Shown: positions 27,084 through 35,894 of the stretch, in pieces
Position numbering within the stretch: position 1 is the stretch's first letter
Layout: each line of letters starts with the position of its first letter
Assembly (NCBI RefSeq): GCF_013033515.1
Contig: NZ_WQEG01000001.1
Span: 1,144,849-1,208,848 of the forward strand
Source: Ruegeria sp. HKCCA6707
GTDB lineage: Bacteria > Pseudomonadota > Alphaproteobacteria > Rhodobacterales > Rhodobacteraceae
DNA length: 64,000 bases
Reading direction: 5' to 3'
Translations under genes and position numbers: made by a program
Notes under the pieces: model-generated
Told to the model about the DNA's origin: nothing
The model's input: only the letters and a program-made list of their open reading frames with translations
The model's database searches: none

Positions 27084-27965
27084 TCACCCAACGACGGCGC
27101 GCAACAGAGTCCCTCCCAGCATCCGAAAGTTCTGACGCACCAGAGCGGCCAAAGCATCGACAACCGCGCCACGCTTGTTCTCACCACCATAGAGGTTGAT
27201 CTTGTGGGCGGGCAGATCCGGCAGGATCCCACCCGAGTCGATCTGCTCCAAATGGGCAGCCTCGGTCCCGTCAAGCATCGCATGGACCGCAAGATCGGCT
27301 GCAACGGTCGCTTCAATAGTGCGGTCGTTTTCGGTTTCGACTGACAGTTCCCACGATATGCCTGCCTCATCCAAGGCAGCAATTACCTGTGGCCGGAACA
27401 AACAGCGGCGCCCCAGAGCCAGCGGGATCGGGCGCTTGCGCCACGCAGTTCCGCCCGGAGCACCAATCCATCGCAACGGCAGTTCGGCAACGGTTTCCGC
27501 ACCATCTGCGGACGTTGGCTCGGTGGTCAGGATCAAGTCACATTCACCGCGATTGAACATGTCTTTCAGTTGCAAAGAATAAGACGAGACCAGTTGCACC
27601 CGAACCCGCGGAAAGTCTGCGTTGAAACGTTGAAGCACGCGGGGGATTGCTGGGTAAACAATATCATGCGGCACCCCCAGCACCACCTCACCTTCAAAGG
27701 CCTGGTCTGTCAGCTTTGAGATGACCTCATCGTTCAAGGCGACCATACGGCGCGCATAGGCCAGCAGTTGGTCGCCTGATGCGGTCAGAGCAATTGTACG
27801 TCCACTGCGGTCCAAAAGCTCAAGCCCCAACAGTTCTTCCAGACGTTTCAACTGCATCGAAACTGCCGATTGTGTGAGGTGCAGAAACCCGGCGGCGCGC
27901 GTCACACCGCCATGATCGGCCACGGCAACGAATGAGCGCAAGGTGGTGATATCCAGATTTCTCAT
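27084..27965 (-). CDS. LysR-family transcriptional regulator
   Basis: A 293-residue LysR protein. The helix-turn-helix lies at about 4-62 (ADHGGVTRAAGFLHLTQSAV, LKRLEELLGLELLDR). The effector domain starts near residue 90 (VVLGVPHDIVYPAIPRVL). Its target is unknown: the convergent quinone reductase and the divergent DUF1127 gene (124-base A/T-rich gap with room for a promoter) are candidates. Length is typical. Confidence 0.88.
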   Translation of the reverse strand: MRNLDITTLRSFVAVADHGGVTRAAGFLHLTQSAVSMQLKRLEELLGLELLDRSGRTIALTASGDQLLAYARRMVALNDEVISKLTDQAFEGEVVLGVPHDIVYPAIPRVLQRFNADFPRVRVQLVSSYSLQLKDMFNRGECDLILTTEPTSADGAETVAELPLRWIGAPGGTAWRKRPIPLALGRRCLFRPQVIAALDEAGISWELSVETENDRTIEATVAADLAVHAMLDGTEAAHLEQIDSGGILPDLPAHKINLYGGENKRGAVVDALAALVRQNFRMLGGTLLRAVVG

Positions 27966-28089
27966 TTCACAATCCTTTATGGGTCACATCAAAAACATTC
28001 GTTTTCAATATATCACAGATCACCGCATATACATCAATAGGTTTGATTTAAATCGGTGAAAATATCACAAGGACGAAAGGAAGCAGACC

Positions 28090-28308
28090 ATGACACAACT
28101 TACGCTTTCAAAAGCCGTTCGCGCGCGCCGTGTATGGACGTTGCAGAGCCTCTGGAGCCTGCTGAGCCTTGCCCGGCAACGACGCGCCCTTGCGCATTTG
28201 GATGAACACGCGCTCGAAGATATTGGCGTGACGCGCGATGAAGCCTGCAAAGAGGCGAAACGTCCCATCTGGGATGTGCCGGATAACTGGCTCAAAGAGC
28301 TGTATTAA
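28090..28308 (+). CDS. DUF1127 domain protein (small Arg-rich)
   Basis: A 72-residue basic protein. The second half has the DUF1127 motif (ALAHLDEHALEDIGVTRDEA). In alphaproteobacteria such proteins can bind RNA and affect RNA turnover and growth, phosphate or nitrogen responses. AAGGAAG lies seven bases before the ATG. The A/T-rich upstream region 27966-28089 lies between divergent genes. Confidence 0.88.
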   Translation: MTQLTLSKAVRARRVWTLQSLWSLLSLARQRRALAHLDEHALEDIGVTRDEACKEAKRPIWDVPDNWLKELY

Positions 28309-28483
28309 TCAGCGTATCGAAACAGTCTTGTGGCAGCCGGAACGCTGCCACCGGATTTCTCCACCATTTCAGTAAGAATTAAACCTAAAACCCTTGAAAC
28401 ATGTATCCTACTCTCCGATATTTATCGAGAAACCTGGTCGCACAAGCGGGCGGGGCTGGAACAATTTGAAGGGAGACCCTTTT

Positions 28484-29260
28484 ATGGCACAATTCGACAC
28501 GATCCGGACGGCGGCCGGCGCGCGCGCTGCCGAGATTGATGAGGGCCTGCGCGCCCATATGAACAAAGTCTACGGCACGATGTCCGTGGGCATGCTGATC
28601 ACATTTGCAGCGGCCTGGGCCATTGCCGGATTGTCGACAACGACCGACCCGTCGGCGGCGGCTGCTCAGTTGAACGCAAATACCTATCTGACATCGTTTG
28701 GATACAGCCTGTTCGCGTCGCCCCTGAAGTGGGTCATCATGTTCGCCCCGCTGCTGTTTGTCTTTGGCTTTAGCGCCAGCATCAACCGCCTGTCGGCTGC
28801 CGCCGCACAGCTGGTGTTCTATGTGTTCGCTGCCGTTATGGGTGTGTCGATCAGCTGGATCTTCCTCGTCTTCACAGGTCAGTCGATCATTCAGGTCTTC
28901 CTGATCACTTCGATCGCTTTTGCCGGCCTTTCGCTTTACGGCTACACGACCAAGAAAGACCTGTCGGCGATGGGAACTTTCCTGATCATGGGTGTGATCG
29001 GCCTGCTTGTCGCCATGGTGGTCAACATCTTCCTGGCGTCGTCGGCTCTGGCCTTCGCTATCTCGGTGATCGGTGTTCTGATCTTTGCGGGCCTCACAGC
29101 CTATGACACCCAGAACATCAAGACCACATACCTGCAAATGGCCCATTCGGGCGATCAGGAATGGCTGGGCAAAGCCGCCATCATGGGCGCGCTGAGCTTG
29201 TATCTGGACTTTATCAACATGTTCATGTTCCTGCTGCAGCTCTTCGGCAACCGCGAATAA
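28484..29260 (+). CDS. Bax inhibitor-1/YccA family membrane protein
   Basis: A 258-residue inner-membrane protein with seven predicted helices, of the TMBIM/BI-1 family. HMNKVYGTMSVGMLI opens the first helix, FSASINRLSAAAAQ and FAGLTAYDTQNIKTTY are typical, and the last helix region is LSLYLDFINMFMFLLQLFG. Bacterial relatives behave as pH-sensitive calcium leak channels or associate with FtsH. The start at 28484 has GAAGGGAG upstream. The terminator follows at 29281-29314. Confidence 0.92.
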   Translation: MAQFDTIRTAAGARAAEIDEGLRAHMNKVYGTMSVGMLITFAAAWAIAGLSTTTDPSAAAAQLNANTYLTSFGYSLFASPLKWVIMFAPLLFVFGFSASINRLSAAAAQLVFYVFAAVMGVSISWIFLVFTGQSIIQVFLITSIAFAGLSLYGYTTKKDLSAMGTFLIMGVIGLLVAMVVNIFLASSALAFAISVIGVLIFAGLTAYDTQNIKTTYLQMAHSGDQEWLGKAAIMGALSLYLDFINMFMFLLQLFGNRE

Positions 29261-29280
29261 CGCGGCTTACTTTCCAAGAC

Positions 29281-29314
29281 AAAGGGCGGGTCCGAATAGA
29301 CCCGCCCTTTTTTT
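29281..29314 (+). terminator. Rho-independent terminator after the BI-1 gene
   Basis: A 12-bp perfect stem: AAAGGGCGGGTC (29281-29292) pairs with GACCCGCCCTTT (29299-29310), 6-base loop, followed by T residues. It lies 20 bases after the stop at 29260. Confidence 0.92.
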
Positions 29315-29326
29315 GCGAGACGCTAT

Positions 29327-29812
29327 ATGCCCGTCCGACGGTTACTCCCCGCCCAAGCCCATCGCTTGCTGCCTTTGTTGCATCAGGTTCATGATCTGCA
29401 TCTGGCACATCAGCCTGCGCGTTATGCCAAACTGCCCGGTGATCGGCAGATGGCGGCCCACATGCAAACTTGGCTGTCGATGCCTGATGTGTACGCTTTG
29501 GGCTATCTGCAAGCTGGTGATCTGTTGGGCTATGTCGTCTACGAGATCGAACACCGCCCTGCGACCCCGTTCCGTACTGCCGAGGCGCGCGCCATGGTGC
29601 ATCAGATCTGCGTCGATGCCGCGCACCGCAGGAAAGGCATTGGCCTGGCGCTGATGAATGCAACCCGGTCAAGAGCGCGCGCTGCAGGCGTACAGGTTCT
29701 TGCCACAACTTTCGCCACCTTCAACACAGCCTCGGCGCAACTCATGTCTCGTGCGGGCTTGCAACCAGTTATGTATTTTGCAGAGTGGCGCGCAGACGAC
29801 TACCTGAAATGA
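29327..29812 (+). CDS. GNAT family N-acetyltransferase
   Basis: A 161-residue acyltransferase. The acetyl-CoA binding loop is HQICVDAAHRRKGIGLALM (residues about 90-108, R/Q-x-x-G-x-G/A type). The C-terminal SAQLMSRAGLQPVMYFAEW completes the fold. The substrate is not predictable. The gene starts 12 bases after the previous terminator and has its own terminator at 29816-29839. Confidence 0.85.
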   Translation: MPVRRLLPAQAHRLLPLLHQVHDLHLAHQPARYAKLPGDRQMAAHMQTWLSMPDVYALGYLQAGDLLGYVVYEIEHRPATPFRTAEARAMVHQICVDAAHRRKGIGLALMNATRSRARAAGVQVLATTFATFNTASAQLMSRAGLQPVMYFAEWRADDYLK

Positions 29813-29815
29813 CAA

Positions 29816-29839
29816 AGGCCCGCGATATCGCGCGGGCCT
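29816..29839. terminator. Bidirectional hairpin terminator
   Basis: Arms AGGCCCGCG (29816-29824) and CGCGGGCCT (29831-29839) form a 9-bp stem between the convergent GNAT and lipoprotein genes. The T-tract is weak on both strands, so efficiency is uncertain. Confidence 0.6.
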
Positions 29840-29866
29840 GTGCTTCAAATCTCGGGTGCAGCCTTA

Positions 29867-30373
29867 TCAGCTGCAGTTCAGCGGCACAGCAAAGCCCGAG
29901 CTGCGCGACGATGATCCTTTGCGGAACACGTCACCTGCGGGCAGACAACCGGTGAATTGCTCGGTCAAATTGCCAAAGTTCGAACCGACTGTGTTGTCAA
30001 CTTTGACGCTGTTGTTGCTGGTCCTGACCACACCAAACAATGTCCCGTTCACACTTACCGTGCTCAGGAAAAGCGGTGTGCTGCTGCCAACCAGCTCGAC
30101 CGCATCACCTGGGGTACGACCGCCATTGTCGATCGCAACGCCAGCGACCTTGACCATTTCGGTCTGGTCAGAGCTTACCGCGACGGTCGGCAATTCTGCC
30201 AATTCGGCGGGAACGTTGGTTGCGGGTGGCACAAAGGCTGCGGCGCCTTCGACATCCGAGATTGTGCGCGGCTCACCATCAATGCCGGTAAAACCAACAC
30301 CTTCACGATTAAAGGGGTCTTCGCAGGCTGCGAGGGTCGCAACGGCGAGTACGGGGATCAAGAGTTTTTTCAT
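29867..30373 (-). CDS. Lipoprotein of unknown function
   Basis: A 168-residue lipoprotein: MKKLLIPVLAVATLAAC gives a clear lipobox with the lipidated Cys at about residue 17. The mature part is Val/Thr/Ser-rich with no catalytic motif I recognise, and ends in Cys-Ser. Two further Cys (in FTGCLPAG and LNCS) could form a disulfide. The start at 30373 gives a normal signal peptide, and four extra residues upstream are unlikely. Function unknown. Confidence 0.78.
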   Translation of the reverse strand: MKKLLIPVLAVATLAACEDPFNREGVGFTGIDGEPRTISDVEGAAAFVPPATNVPAELAELPTVAVSSDQTEMVKVAGVAIDNGGRTPGDAVELVGSSTPLFLSTVSVNGTLFGVVRTSNNSVKVDNTVGSNFGNLTEQFTGCLPAGDVFRKGSSSRSSGFAVPLNCS

Positions 30374-30524
30374 GACGCTCAACATTTTGGAACGATTGGG
30401 CCGACCGTAAAGTCACGATGCGTCAAAAAGCAAGCCACTGCGCAAAAGAATGATTCCACCCCTGATGCGCCTCTGCAACGGCCCCAGTTCAGCAAGACCG
30501 GTCAAAAGGTCGACCTGATGCAAC

Positions 30525-30548
30525 AAAAAACCCGGCTTTTCAGCCGGG
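30525..30548 (-). terminator. Rho-independent terminator of rpmG
   Basis: On the minus strand, CCCGGCT and AGCCGGG arms with a 4-base loop (30531-30548) are followed by six T residues. It lies 31 bases after the rpmG stop. Confidence 0.88.
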
Positions 30549-30579
30549 CTTTGTACATTCGTCCAAGCGGACAGGCAGA

Positions 30580-30747
30580 TTACTTGATCTTGCCTTCCTT
30601 GTACTCGACATGTTTCCGAACAACCGGATCGTATTTACGAATGGTCATTTTCTCGGTCATGGTGCGCGCGTTTTTCTTGGTCACGTAGAAGTGGCCCGTG
30701 CCCGCGGTCGAGTTCAGACGGATCTTGATGGTCGTCGGCTTCGCCAT
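30580..30747 (-). CDS. rpmG: 50S ribosomal protein L33
   Basis: A 55-residue ribosomal protein, [20 protein letters not shown] at the start and [19 protein letters not shown] at the end. It lacks the four zinc-binding cysteines, so it is the Cys-free (C-minus) L33 type. The ATG at 30747 has AGGAG within nine bases (minus strand). An in-frame extension to 30840 is not supported. It is followed by a strong terminator. Confidence 0.96.
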   Translation of the reverse strand: MAKPTTIKIRLNSTAGTGHFYVTKKNARTMTEKMTIRKYDPVVRKHVEYKEGKIK

Positions 30748-30873
30748 GATTATCTCCTGCGTCCGAAAAGGCAGGGGCCTTTCGGTTGAATTCCTATGAG
30801 CGTGCGCTTTTACGCCCTGCGCCAGCCATGTCAAGGACATTCGCGCCTGTCAGACGTACAATGGCGTGCCAGG

Positions 30874-31578
30874 CTAATCCTTGAGGTTTGGCACCCCCAT
30901 ATAGGTGTGAATCTGGTCTCGATCGATCTTGGATAATCCCAACGCGGTGGCAAGCTGCCGCAGATAAGCTGCCTCTTGTGCGTTATCCAGACGAATCGCT
31001 GCCAGCGAAGTCGCATAGATCTGGGTCCGCATCGGAGCCGCGGTATCTGCCGCCAGCCCCATCACATCAATCGGGCCGTTCAATTGCTCTTGTACAAAAG
31101 CGCGCTCTTCTGCGCTGATGTCATCGCCGAGCTCTCCGAGGATGGTTTCCTTTTCCTGCGCGTCCAGCTCGCCGTCTGATTTGGCCGCCTGAATCATCGC
31201 CCTGAGCATCAGTTTGGCTTGCTCCTCCATCGCGGCGCCAGCAGGGGTGCCACGCATAACCGTGTCCATCATCTCGGCGCTATGCTGCCCGCCAGTACGC
31301 GCTGCACCCTGGATCGCATTCATCAGACCGCCCAAGCCAGCTGCGCCTGCGGCATTGGTCATGCCCATGTTGCCAAGCATGTCCTGCAGGCCCGAGGCCC
31401 CGCCGGGCATGCCAAACTGTTCGGCCATCTTACCGAGTTGTTCGATGCCGAAACCACCACCGGCGCCCTGCATCATGTCCTGCAGACCGGCCATTCCGCC
31501 CATTTGCTTGTATTTCTCCAAACCCTTGGCAGCCGCAAATCCGACTGCGACCGAGGCCAGTGCTTTCATAAAGCTCAT
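30874..31578 (-). CDS. TerB-like protein (DUF533)
   Basis: A 234-residue protein. The first half has a hydrophobic, Gly/Ala- and Met-rich linker (ASVAVGFAAAKGLEKY, then repeats such as GMAGLQDMMQGAGG and GLQDMLGNMG). The second half (about 120-234) is the DUF533/TerB-like helical domain (LMLRAMIQAAKSDGELDAQE, IGLEELAG-like spacing). YebE and similar inner-membrane proteins share this family. No ter cluster is adjacent. The start at 31578 is preceded by GGGAGGAA on the minus strand; the longer reading from 31737 adds a Cys-rich non-family leader. Confidence 0.8.
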   Translation of the reverse strand: MSFMKALASVAVGFAAAKGLEKYKQMGGMAGLQDMMQGAGGGFGIEQLGKMAEQFGMPGGASGLQDMLGNMGMTNAAGAAGLGGLMNAIQGAARTGGQHSAEMMDTVMRGTPAGAAMEEQAKLMLRAMIQAAKSDGELDAQEKETILGELGDDISAEERAFVQEQLNGPIDVMGLAADTAAPMRTQIYATSLAAIRLDNAQEAAYLRQLATALGLSKIDRDQIHTYMGVPNLKD

Positions 31579-31797
31579 TGTGTTCCTCCCTCTTTTGTCT
31601 GCATCCGCTTGGTCACGCCAATCGTGCGTCCCCAGTATGCAGCGAATAAAACGGGTGTCAGCGCCCTGCACCTTGTCTGTGCCAAGATGTATACCAGTTT
31701 CCCGCATTTTTCGAACAGTCCACAGAAGGCAGAGCAAGATTCAAGATCTGATCAATCAGCGACCGGGCGTCGCCTGTGTGGAAGCCATCGGGACATG

Positions 31798-32200
31798 ACG
31801 CGCGGAGGGCCTGTAAGCCGGATCCTGTTCAGGGGTTGCCCCCTTTGATGACCATTCCTCTAGGCCGCACATTGCTGCGCGGCTCAAGCTGCCAACCCGG
31901 TCCCTCTCGGCCAAGGCGTGCCTAGCGGCGGTATCGGCAGGCGCCGACCGGCCCGCGCGGGGACCCTATTAGGCATTGCTCCTGGTGGGGCTTGCCGTGC
32001 CACCCCTGTTGCCAGGAGCGCGGTGGGCTCTTACCCCACCGTTTCACCCTTACCCATGGCCAAGGCCAAAGGCGGTTTGATTTCTGTGGCGCTTTCCGTC
32101 GGGTTTCCCCGCCCGGGCGTTACCCGGCACCATTGCCTTGTGGAGTCCGGACTTTCCTCTCGGGCGGATGCCCCAGCGGCCATCCGGCCCTCCGCGCAGA
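31798..32200 (-). ncRNA. rnpB: RNase P RNA (class A)
   Basis: The minus strand carries the diagnostic P4-region sequence GAGGAAAGTCCGGACTCC near 32145-32162. At the 5' end, GCGCGGAGGGCC (32197-32186) pairs perfectly with GGCCCTCCGCGC at the 3' end (31811-31800), giving a 12-bp P1 stem. Total length of about 400 nt is right for bacterial class A RNase P RNA, the ribozyme that matures tRNA 5' ends. Boundaries are set to within a few bases. Any ORF overlapping this span on either strand is spurious. Confidence 0.96.
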
Positions 32201-32285
32201 GGCGGGGTATGCGCTACGCCCAGCGACGTCAAGAGCGGCTGGGGTGCGAAGGGGCCAGCCCCTTCTTGGCCTGCGGCCAATTCAA

Positions 32286-32323
32286 CCCCGAGGTATTTCT
32301 AAACAGAAGAAGAGGGATCAGGC
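32286..32323 (-). repeat. 3'-UTR element copy 4
   Basis: Right after the amidase TAA on the minus strand, a short spacer is followed by CCCTCTTCTTCTGTTT, then AGAAATACCTCGGGG. It matches the other three copies (1669, 3841, 23137) and lies between the amidase and rnpB, so it may help end transcription or fix the 3' end. Confidence 0.5.
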
Positions 32324-32995
32324 TTAAGATCTCAGTACCGAGAAGTCTTTGGCGCAGAGCGGGCCCTTGGCCCAGGGTCGGTATCGCAGGCGCACCGCGT
32401 CGAGCAGGGTCTGGTCGTCTGTGGGCGCGGAAAAACCCGCGGCTTTGGCGCACCGACGAAACTCTTCCTGCGTAAAGGGTTCGAGCGGGGCATTGGTCGC
32501 GCGCGGTTCGGCCAGGTGTTGGCGTTCCAGCCGCAGCCAGTCGAATTTTGGGCCCGGGTCGGTCTTGCGACCGGGGGCCATGTCCGAGTGACCTATGACG
32601 CCTGAGGGTGGGATGGACCAGCGAGTCATGATCTGGCGCAGAAGGTCTTCTAGCTTACTCATCTGGGGCTCAGAAAAGGGCTGCGCGCCGCTATTGTCCA
32701 ACTCGATCCCGACGGAGCGGGAATTGATGTCGCTTTGACCCTGCCATTCCCCTGCCCCGGCATGCCAGGCGCGGTCCTTTTCTTCGACCATCTGCCACAA
32801 AGCACCATCTGCTCCGATCAGATAATGCGCCGAGACTTCGTGCTCTGGGTCGCAAAGCCGATCCAGCGCGGCATTGGCGCTGTCCATCGCGGTATAGTGC
32901 AGAACAATCAAAGTGGGCGTCAGCCCATCCCGGCGCGGGCCGAAATTTGGAGACGGGTGCCAGATAGGCGTCAGGGGATCAGTTGTTGACGGCAC
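32324..32995 (-). CDS. N-acetylmuramoyl-L-alanine amidase (AmpD-type)
   Basis: A 223-residue zinc amidase that trims muropeptides in cell-wall recycling. Zinc ligands fit the His in LIVLHYTAM and the His/Asp of GVIGHSDMAPGRKTDPGPKF, with EVSAHYLIGADG and WHAGAGEW completing the site. The likely start is GTG at 32995, which overlaps the upstream lipoprotein gene by 17 bases. A longer reading to 33358 would run inside that gene. No secretion signal is visible, so it is probably cytosolic. Followed by a 3'-UTR element. Confidence 0.85.
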   Translation of the reverse strand: MPSTTDPLTPIWHPSPNFGPRRDGLTPTLIVLHYTAMDSANAALDRLCDPEHEVSAHYLIGADGALWQMVEEKDRAWHAGAGEWQGQSDINSRSVGIELDNSGAQPFSEPQMSKLEDLLRQIMTRWSIPPSGVIGHSDMAPGRKTDPGPKFDWLRLERQHLAEPRATNAPLEPFTQEEFRRCAKAAGFSAPTDDQTLLDAVRLRYRPWAKGPLCAKDFSVLRS

Positions 32996-33677
32996 TGCGG
33001 AACGGTGTCGGGTCCCAACCGCAGGCATAGCCGTCACCATCGGGATCAAGCCCCTTGCGGTCTCGCTGTGGGCCGCCGCTGGACAAAAACTCGATCTGCG
33101 CCTGATCGGCGGATGGGAAACGCGCGCAGTTTCGTTGGGCCTTGGCCTGCAGGTTAAAGCCCGCGCGACTGTAAAGCTGTGTACCCACCGGGTTCGAAGT
33201 GCTGAGCGCGTATTGTACGATATTGGGCTGCCCGTCGGATCCGCGTTCGGGCACCGCCGTGGGAGCGACGACCTCGTAGGTTTGGCGGTTCTGTTCGATA
33301 CGGGCGGCGTCAGTTTCGATGCTGCGGCGGTTGGACACGGCCTCGAAATCCTGCTCATCCGAAATACCGGGATTGCTTACCGGAGCCGCAGGAACAGGTT
33401 GCCCCGAGGTATTGGCCAGGGCCAAAGCCGTCTGGTTGGCAATATCTTCAGCACTTGAGCCACCCTGCAGAGGTGTGACGGTGCCCTGCGCTGAGAGAGG
33501 CTGTTGCGAAACCGGCACCGGAGGGTCCAGCGGGTTGCCCGCAAGCCCTTGGCCCGACAGCTGCGCCTCGCGCTGAGCTTGATACTCTGGGGTATTGAAC
33601 CCGGTGCTGGCCACCGGGGCCACTGTGTTACATGCCGCGACCGCTCCAAAAGCGGGGATCAAGATCCATCTGCGCAT
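32979..33677 (-). CDS. Lipoprotein with C-terminal excalibur motif
   Basis: A 232-residue lipoprotein. MRRWILIPAFGAVAAC gives a lipobox with Cys at residue 16. The centre is Pro/Ser/Gln-rich and probably disordered. The end contains DPDGDGYACGWDPTPFR, an excalibur-type calcium-binding motif, preceded by an RNCARFPSADQAQ segment with a second Cys. Its role is unknown. Its 3' end overlaps the amidase start by 17 bases, so both may be translated from one message, which hints at an envelope function. Confidence 0.85.
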   Translation of the reverse strand: MRRWILIPAFGAVAACNTVAPVASTGFNTPEYQAQREAQLSGQGLAGNPLDPPVPVSQQPLSAQGTVTPLQGGSSAEDIANQTALALANTSGQPVPAAPVSNPGISDEQDFEAVSNRRSIETDAARIEQNRQTYEVVAPTAVPERGSDGQPNIVQYALSTSNPVGTQLYSRAGFNLQAKAQRNCARFPSADQAQIEFLSSGGPQRDRKGLDPDGDGYACGWDPTPFRSAVNN

Positions 33678-33718
33678 ATGGCTGCTCCGACTTGTAATAG
33701 TTTGCCTGTGTGACAGGC

Positions 33719-35206
33719 TTACCACCATTTCCCGGGCTTGGCCACAAAACCGGCTGCGTCTTCCAGCGCATAAGCGGTGTTGAGCAGATCGCCCTCTTCC
33801 CACGGGCGGCCGATCAGTTGCAGCCCCAGGGGCAGCCCTTGTCCGTCAAGCCCGGCAGGCACGGATATGCCCGGCAGACCGGCCAGGTTCACTGTGACGG
33901 TGAAGACGTCGTTCAAATACATTTGAACGGGGTCGGCATCGGTCATTTCACCCAGTCCAAAGGACGCCGAGGGCGTGGCGGGGGTCAGGATTGCATCGAC
34001 GCCTGCGGCGAAGACATCTTCGAAGTCTTTCTTGATCAGCGTCCGCACCCGACGTGCACGGTTGTAATAGGCGTCGTAGAAGCCCGCCGACAGCACGTAG
34101 GTGCCGATCATTACGCGGCGCTGGACTTCGGGGCCAAAGCCTTCGGCACGGGTCTTCTCGTACATCTCGGTGATGCCGTCGCCCTGCGCCAGCTGCGCGC
34201 GGCGGCCATAGCGGACACCGTCGTAGCGAGCCAGATTCGAAGATGCCTCGGCAGGCGCGATCACATAATAGGCGGGCAGCGCGTATTTCGTGTGCGGTAG
34301 CGAGATATCGACGATTTCGGCACCAGCAGCTTTCAGCATCTCGGCGCCATCAGCCCAGAGCTTTTCGATCTCGGCGGGCATACCGTCCATGCGGTATTCT
34401 TTCGGGATACCGATCTTTTTGCCTTTGATATCGCCGGTCAGCATCGCCTCGAAATCCGGAACAGCGAGTTCGGCACTTGTCGAGTCTTTAGGATCGTGAC
34501 CGCACATCGTTTCCAGCATGATCGCGGCATCGCGGACGCTTTTGGTCATCGGTCCAGCCTGATCCAGCGAGGACGCAAAGGCCACGATGCCCCAGCGCGA
34601 GCAACGGCCATAGGTCGGTTTGATACCCGTGATGCCTACAAAAGCTGCAGGCTGACGGATCGAGCCCCCGGTGTCTGTACCCGTCGCTGCCAGGCACAAA
34701 TCGGCGGCCACTGCCGAAGCCGACCCACCCGACGAACCACCGGGTGTAAGCTGAGCATCGTCATTGCCGCGCCGCCAGGGGCTGACAGCGTTGCCGTAAA
34801 CAGAGGTCTCATTGGACGAGCCCATAGCGAATTCGTCCATGTTCAGTTTGCCCAGCATTACGGCACCGGCATCGGCCAATTGCTGCGAGACTGTGGATTC
34901 GTATTCAGGCTTGAATCCGTCCAGAATTTTTGACGCCGCCTGCGAAGGCACGCCTTTGGTGCAGAACAGATCTTTGATGCCGATGGGCAATCCGCACATG
35001 GATGGCGCATCGCCTGTCTTGATGCGATCGTCTGCCGCCTTGGCGCGCTCCAGCGCAATCTCAGGGGTTTTGTGGACAAACGCATTCAGCGCGTCCGCGT
35101 CATCAATGGCCTTCAGGCACGCTTCGGTCAGTTCGACCGAGGTCACATCACCGGCGCGCAATGCGTCACGGGCTTCGGCCAGGCCCAGTTTGTTCAACTC
35201 GCTCAT
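33719..35206 (-). CDS. gatA: Glutamyl-tRNA(Gln) amidotransferase subunit A
   Basis: A 495-residue amidase that generates ammonia from glutamine in the GatCAB complex, so that Glu-tRNA(Gln) and/or Asp-tRNA(Asn) are converted to the cognate tRNA. The catalytic triad fits K78 (GIKDLF), S157 ([11 protein letters not shown]) and S181 ([11 protein letters not shown]). It is three bases downstream of gatC on the same strand; gatB is not in the window. Confidence 0.96.
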   Translation of the reverse strand: MSELNKLGLAEARDALRAGDVTSVELTEACLKAIDDADALNAFVHKTPEIALERAKAADDRIKTGDAPSMCGLPIGIKDLFCTKGVPSQAASKILDGFKPEYESTVSQQLADAGAVMLGKLNMDEFAMGSSNETSVYGNAVSPWRRGNDDAQLTPGGSSGGSASAVAADLCLAATGTDTGGSIRQPAAFVGITGIKPTYGRCSRWGIVAFASSLDQAGPMTKSVRDAAIMLETMCGHDPKDSTSAELAVPDFEAMLTGDIKGKKIGIPKEYRMDGMPAEIEKLWADGAEMLKAAGAEIVDISLPHTKYALPAYYVIAPAEASSNLARYDGVRYGRRAQLAQGDGITEMYEKTRAEGFGPEVQRRVMIGTYVLSAGFYDAYYNRARRVRTLIKKDFEDVFAAGVDAILTPATPSASFGLGEMTDADPVQMYLNDVFTVTVNLAGLPGISVPAGLDGQGLPLGLQLIGRPWEEGDLLNTAYALEDAAGFVAKPGKWW

Positions 35207-35209
35207 GAC

Positions 35210-35497
35210 TTACTCCACCACTTTGGGGACAGCGAAAAACCCTTCGCGGGCATCTGGCGCATTTGACAGGATCTTGTCCTGTTGGTTGCCGTCGGTCACC
35301 TCGTCCTGACGACGTTTCAGCCGCATCGGCGTCACCGAAACCATCGGTTCGACGCCGTCGACATCCACCTCATTCAGTTGCTCGATGAATCCAAGGATCG
35401 TATTGAATTCTGATGCCAGCGCAGGCAGCGCGTCATCTTCAACCTTGATGCGGGCCAGTTTGGCCACTTTGGCGGCAGTACTTTGGTCAATCGACAT
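35210..35497 (-). CDS. gatC: Glutamyl-tRNA(Gln) amidotransferase subunit C
   Basis: A 95-residue subunit that stabilises the GatAB complex. MSIDQSTAAKVAKLARIKVE and the block IEQLNEVDVDGVEPMVSV are typical, with DEVTDGNQ and the C-terminal GFFAVPKVVE. It is the first gene of the gatC-gatA pair. Confidence 0.95.
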   Translation of the reverse strand: MSIDQSTAAKVAKLARIKVEDDALPALASEFNTILGFIEQLNEVDVDGVEPMVSVTPMRLKRRQDEVTDGNQQDKILSNAPDAREGFFAVPKVVE

Positions 35498-35647
35498 CGG
35501 TTTCCCTCATAAGCGTTAGGGGGCGTTTACCCGTCTGCCGCAACAGCCGCAAGACTGCTGAGCAACACTCTTGATTTGAGGCATTAGTCAAGGTCTCGGC
35601 CTTGCACAACTTGCTGCCAAATACGAATTTGAAAAAATAAACCGATT

Positions 35648-35687
35648 AGTTCACTTTTGCTCTTGAAAAAGTGAACTGTACTGTTCA
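35648..35687 (+). promoter_or_regulatory. Inverted repeats in front of the small secreted protein gene
   Basis: AGTTCACTTTT (35648-35658) and AAAAGTGAACT (35667-35677) form an 11-bp inverted repeat with an 8-base loop. A third half-site, GTTCA at 35683-35687, pairs with TGAAC at 35672-35676 with a 6-base gap. The repeats lie 41-80 bases before the ATG. They look like an operator for a dimeric repressor or a 5'-UTR hairpin. Confidence 0.5.
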
Positions 35688-35727
35688 TTTCATTTTCAGA
35701 GAGACCCTTTCAGTCATGGAGACGAAC

Positions 35728-35886
35728 ATGAAACCGCTTGTGATCGCACTTGTCCTATCCACTGCCTTCCTTTCCTTCCCAGCGGTAGCGCAGAACATTG
35801 ACGCCTCGAACGTGACCCGCAGCCTGTCCTTCCCCGACCCCGCTCCAAAACCGGAGCCAGAGGACAAATCGCAGATCAAAAAATGA
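35728..35886 (+). CDS. Small secreted protein (52 aa) of unknown function
   Basis: A 52-residue protein with a signal peptide (MKPLVIALVLSTAFLSFPAVA, likely cleavage AVA-QN), leaving a mature peptide of about 31 residues that is Pro/Glu/Lys-rich at the end (PDPAPKPEPEDKSQIKK). GGAG lies six bases before the ATG; an in-frame ATG four codons earlier (35716) is less well placed. A perfect 12-bp terminator follows eight bases after the stop, and inverted repeats lie upstream. The compact unit suggests a real, regulated gene. Confidence 0.65.
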   Translation: MKPLVIALVLSTAFLSFPAVAQNIDASNVTRSLSFPDPAPKPEPEDKSQIKK

Positions 35887-35894
35887 GCGCGTCC

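Noticed and set aside
31918..32475. A 185-codon plus-strand ORF, with others overlapping on both strands
   Set aside because: The region is the RNase P RNA gene (minus strand) with the conserved GAGGAAAGTCCGGA element and a perfect P1 stem, so these frames are not coding.
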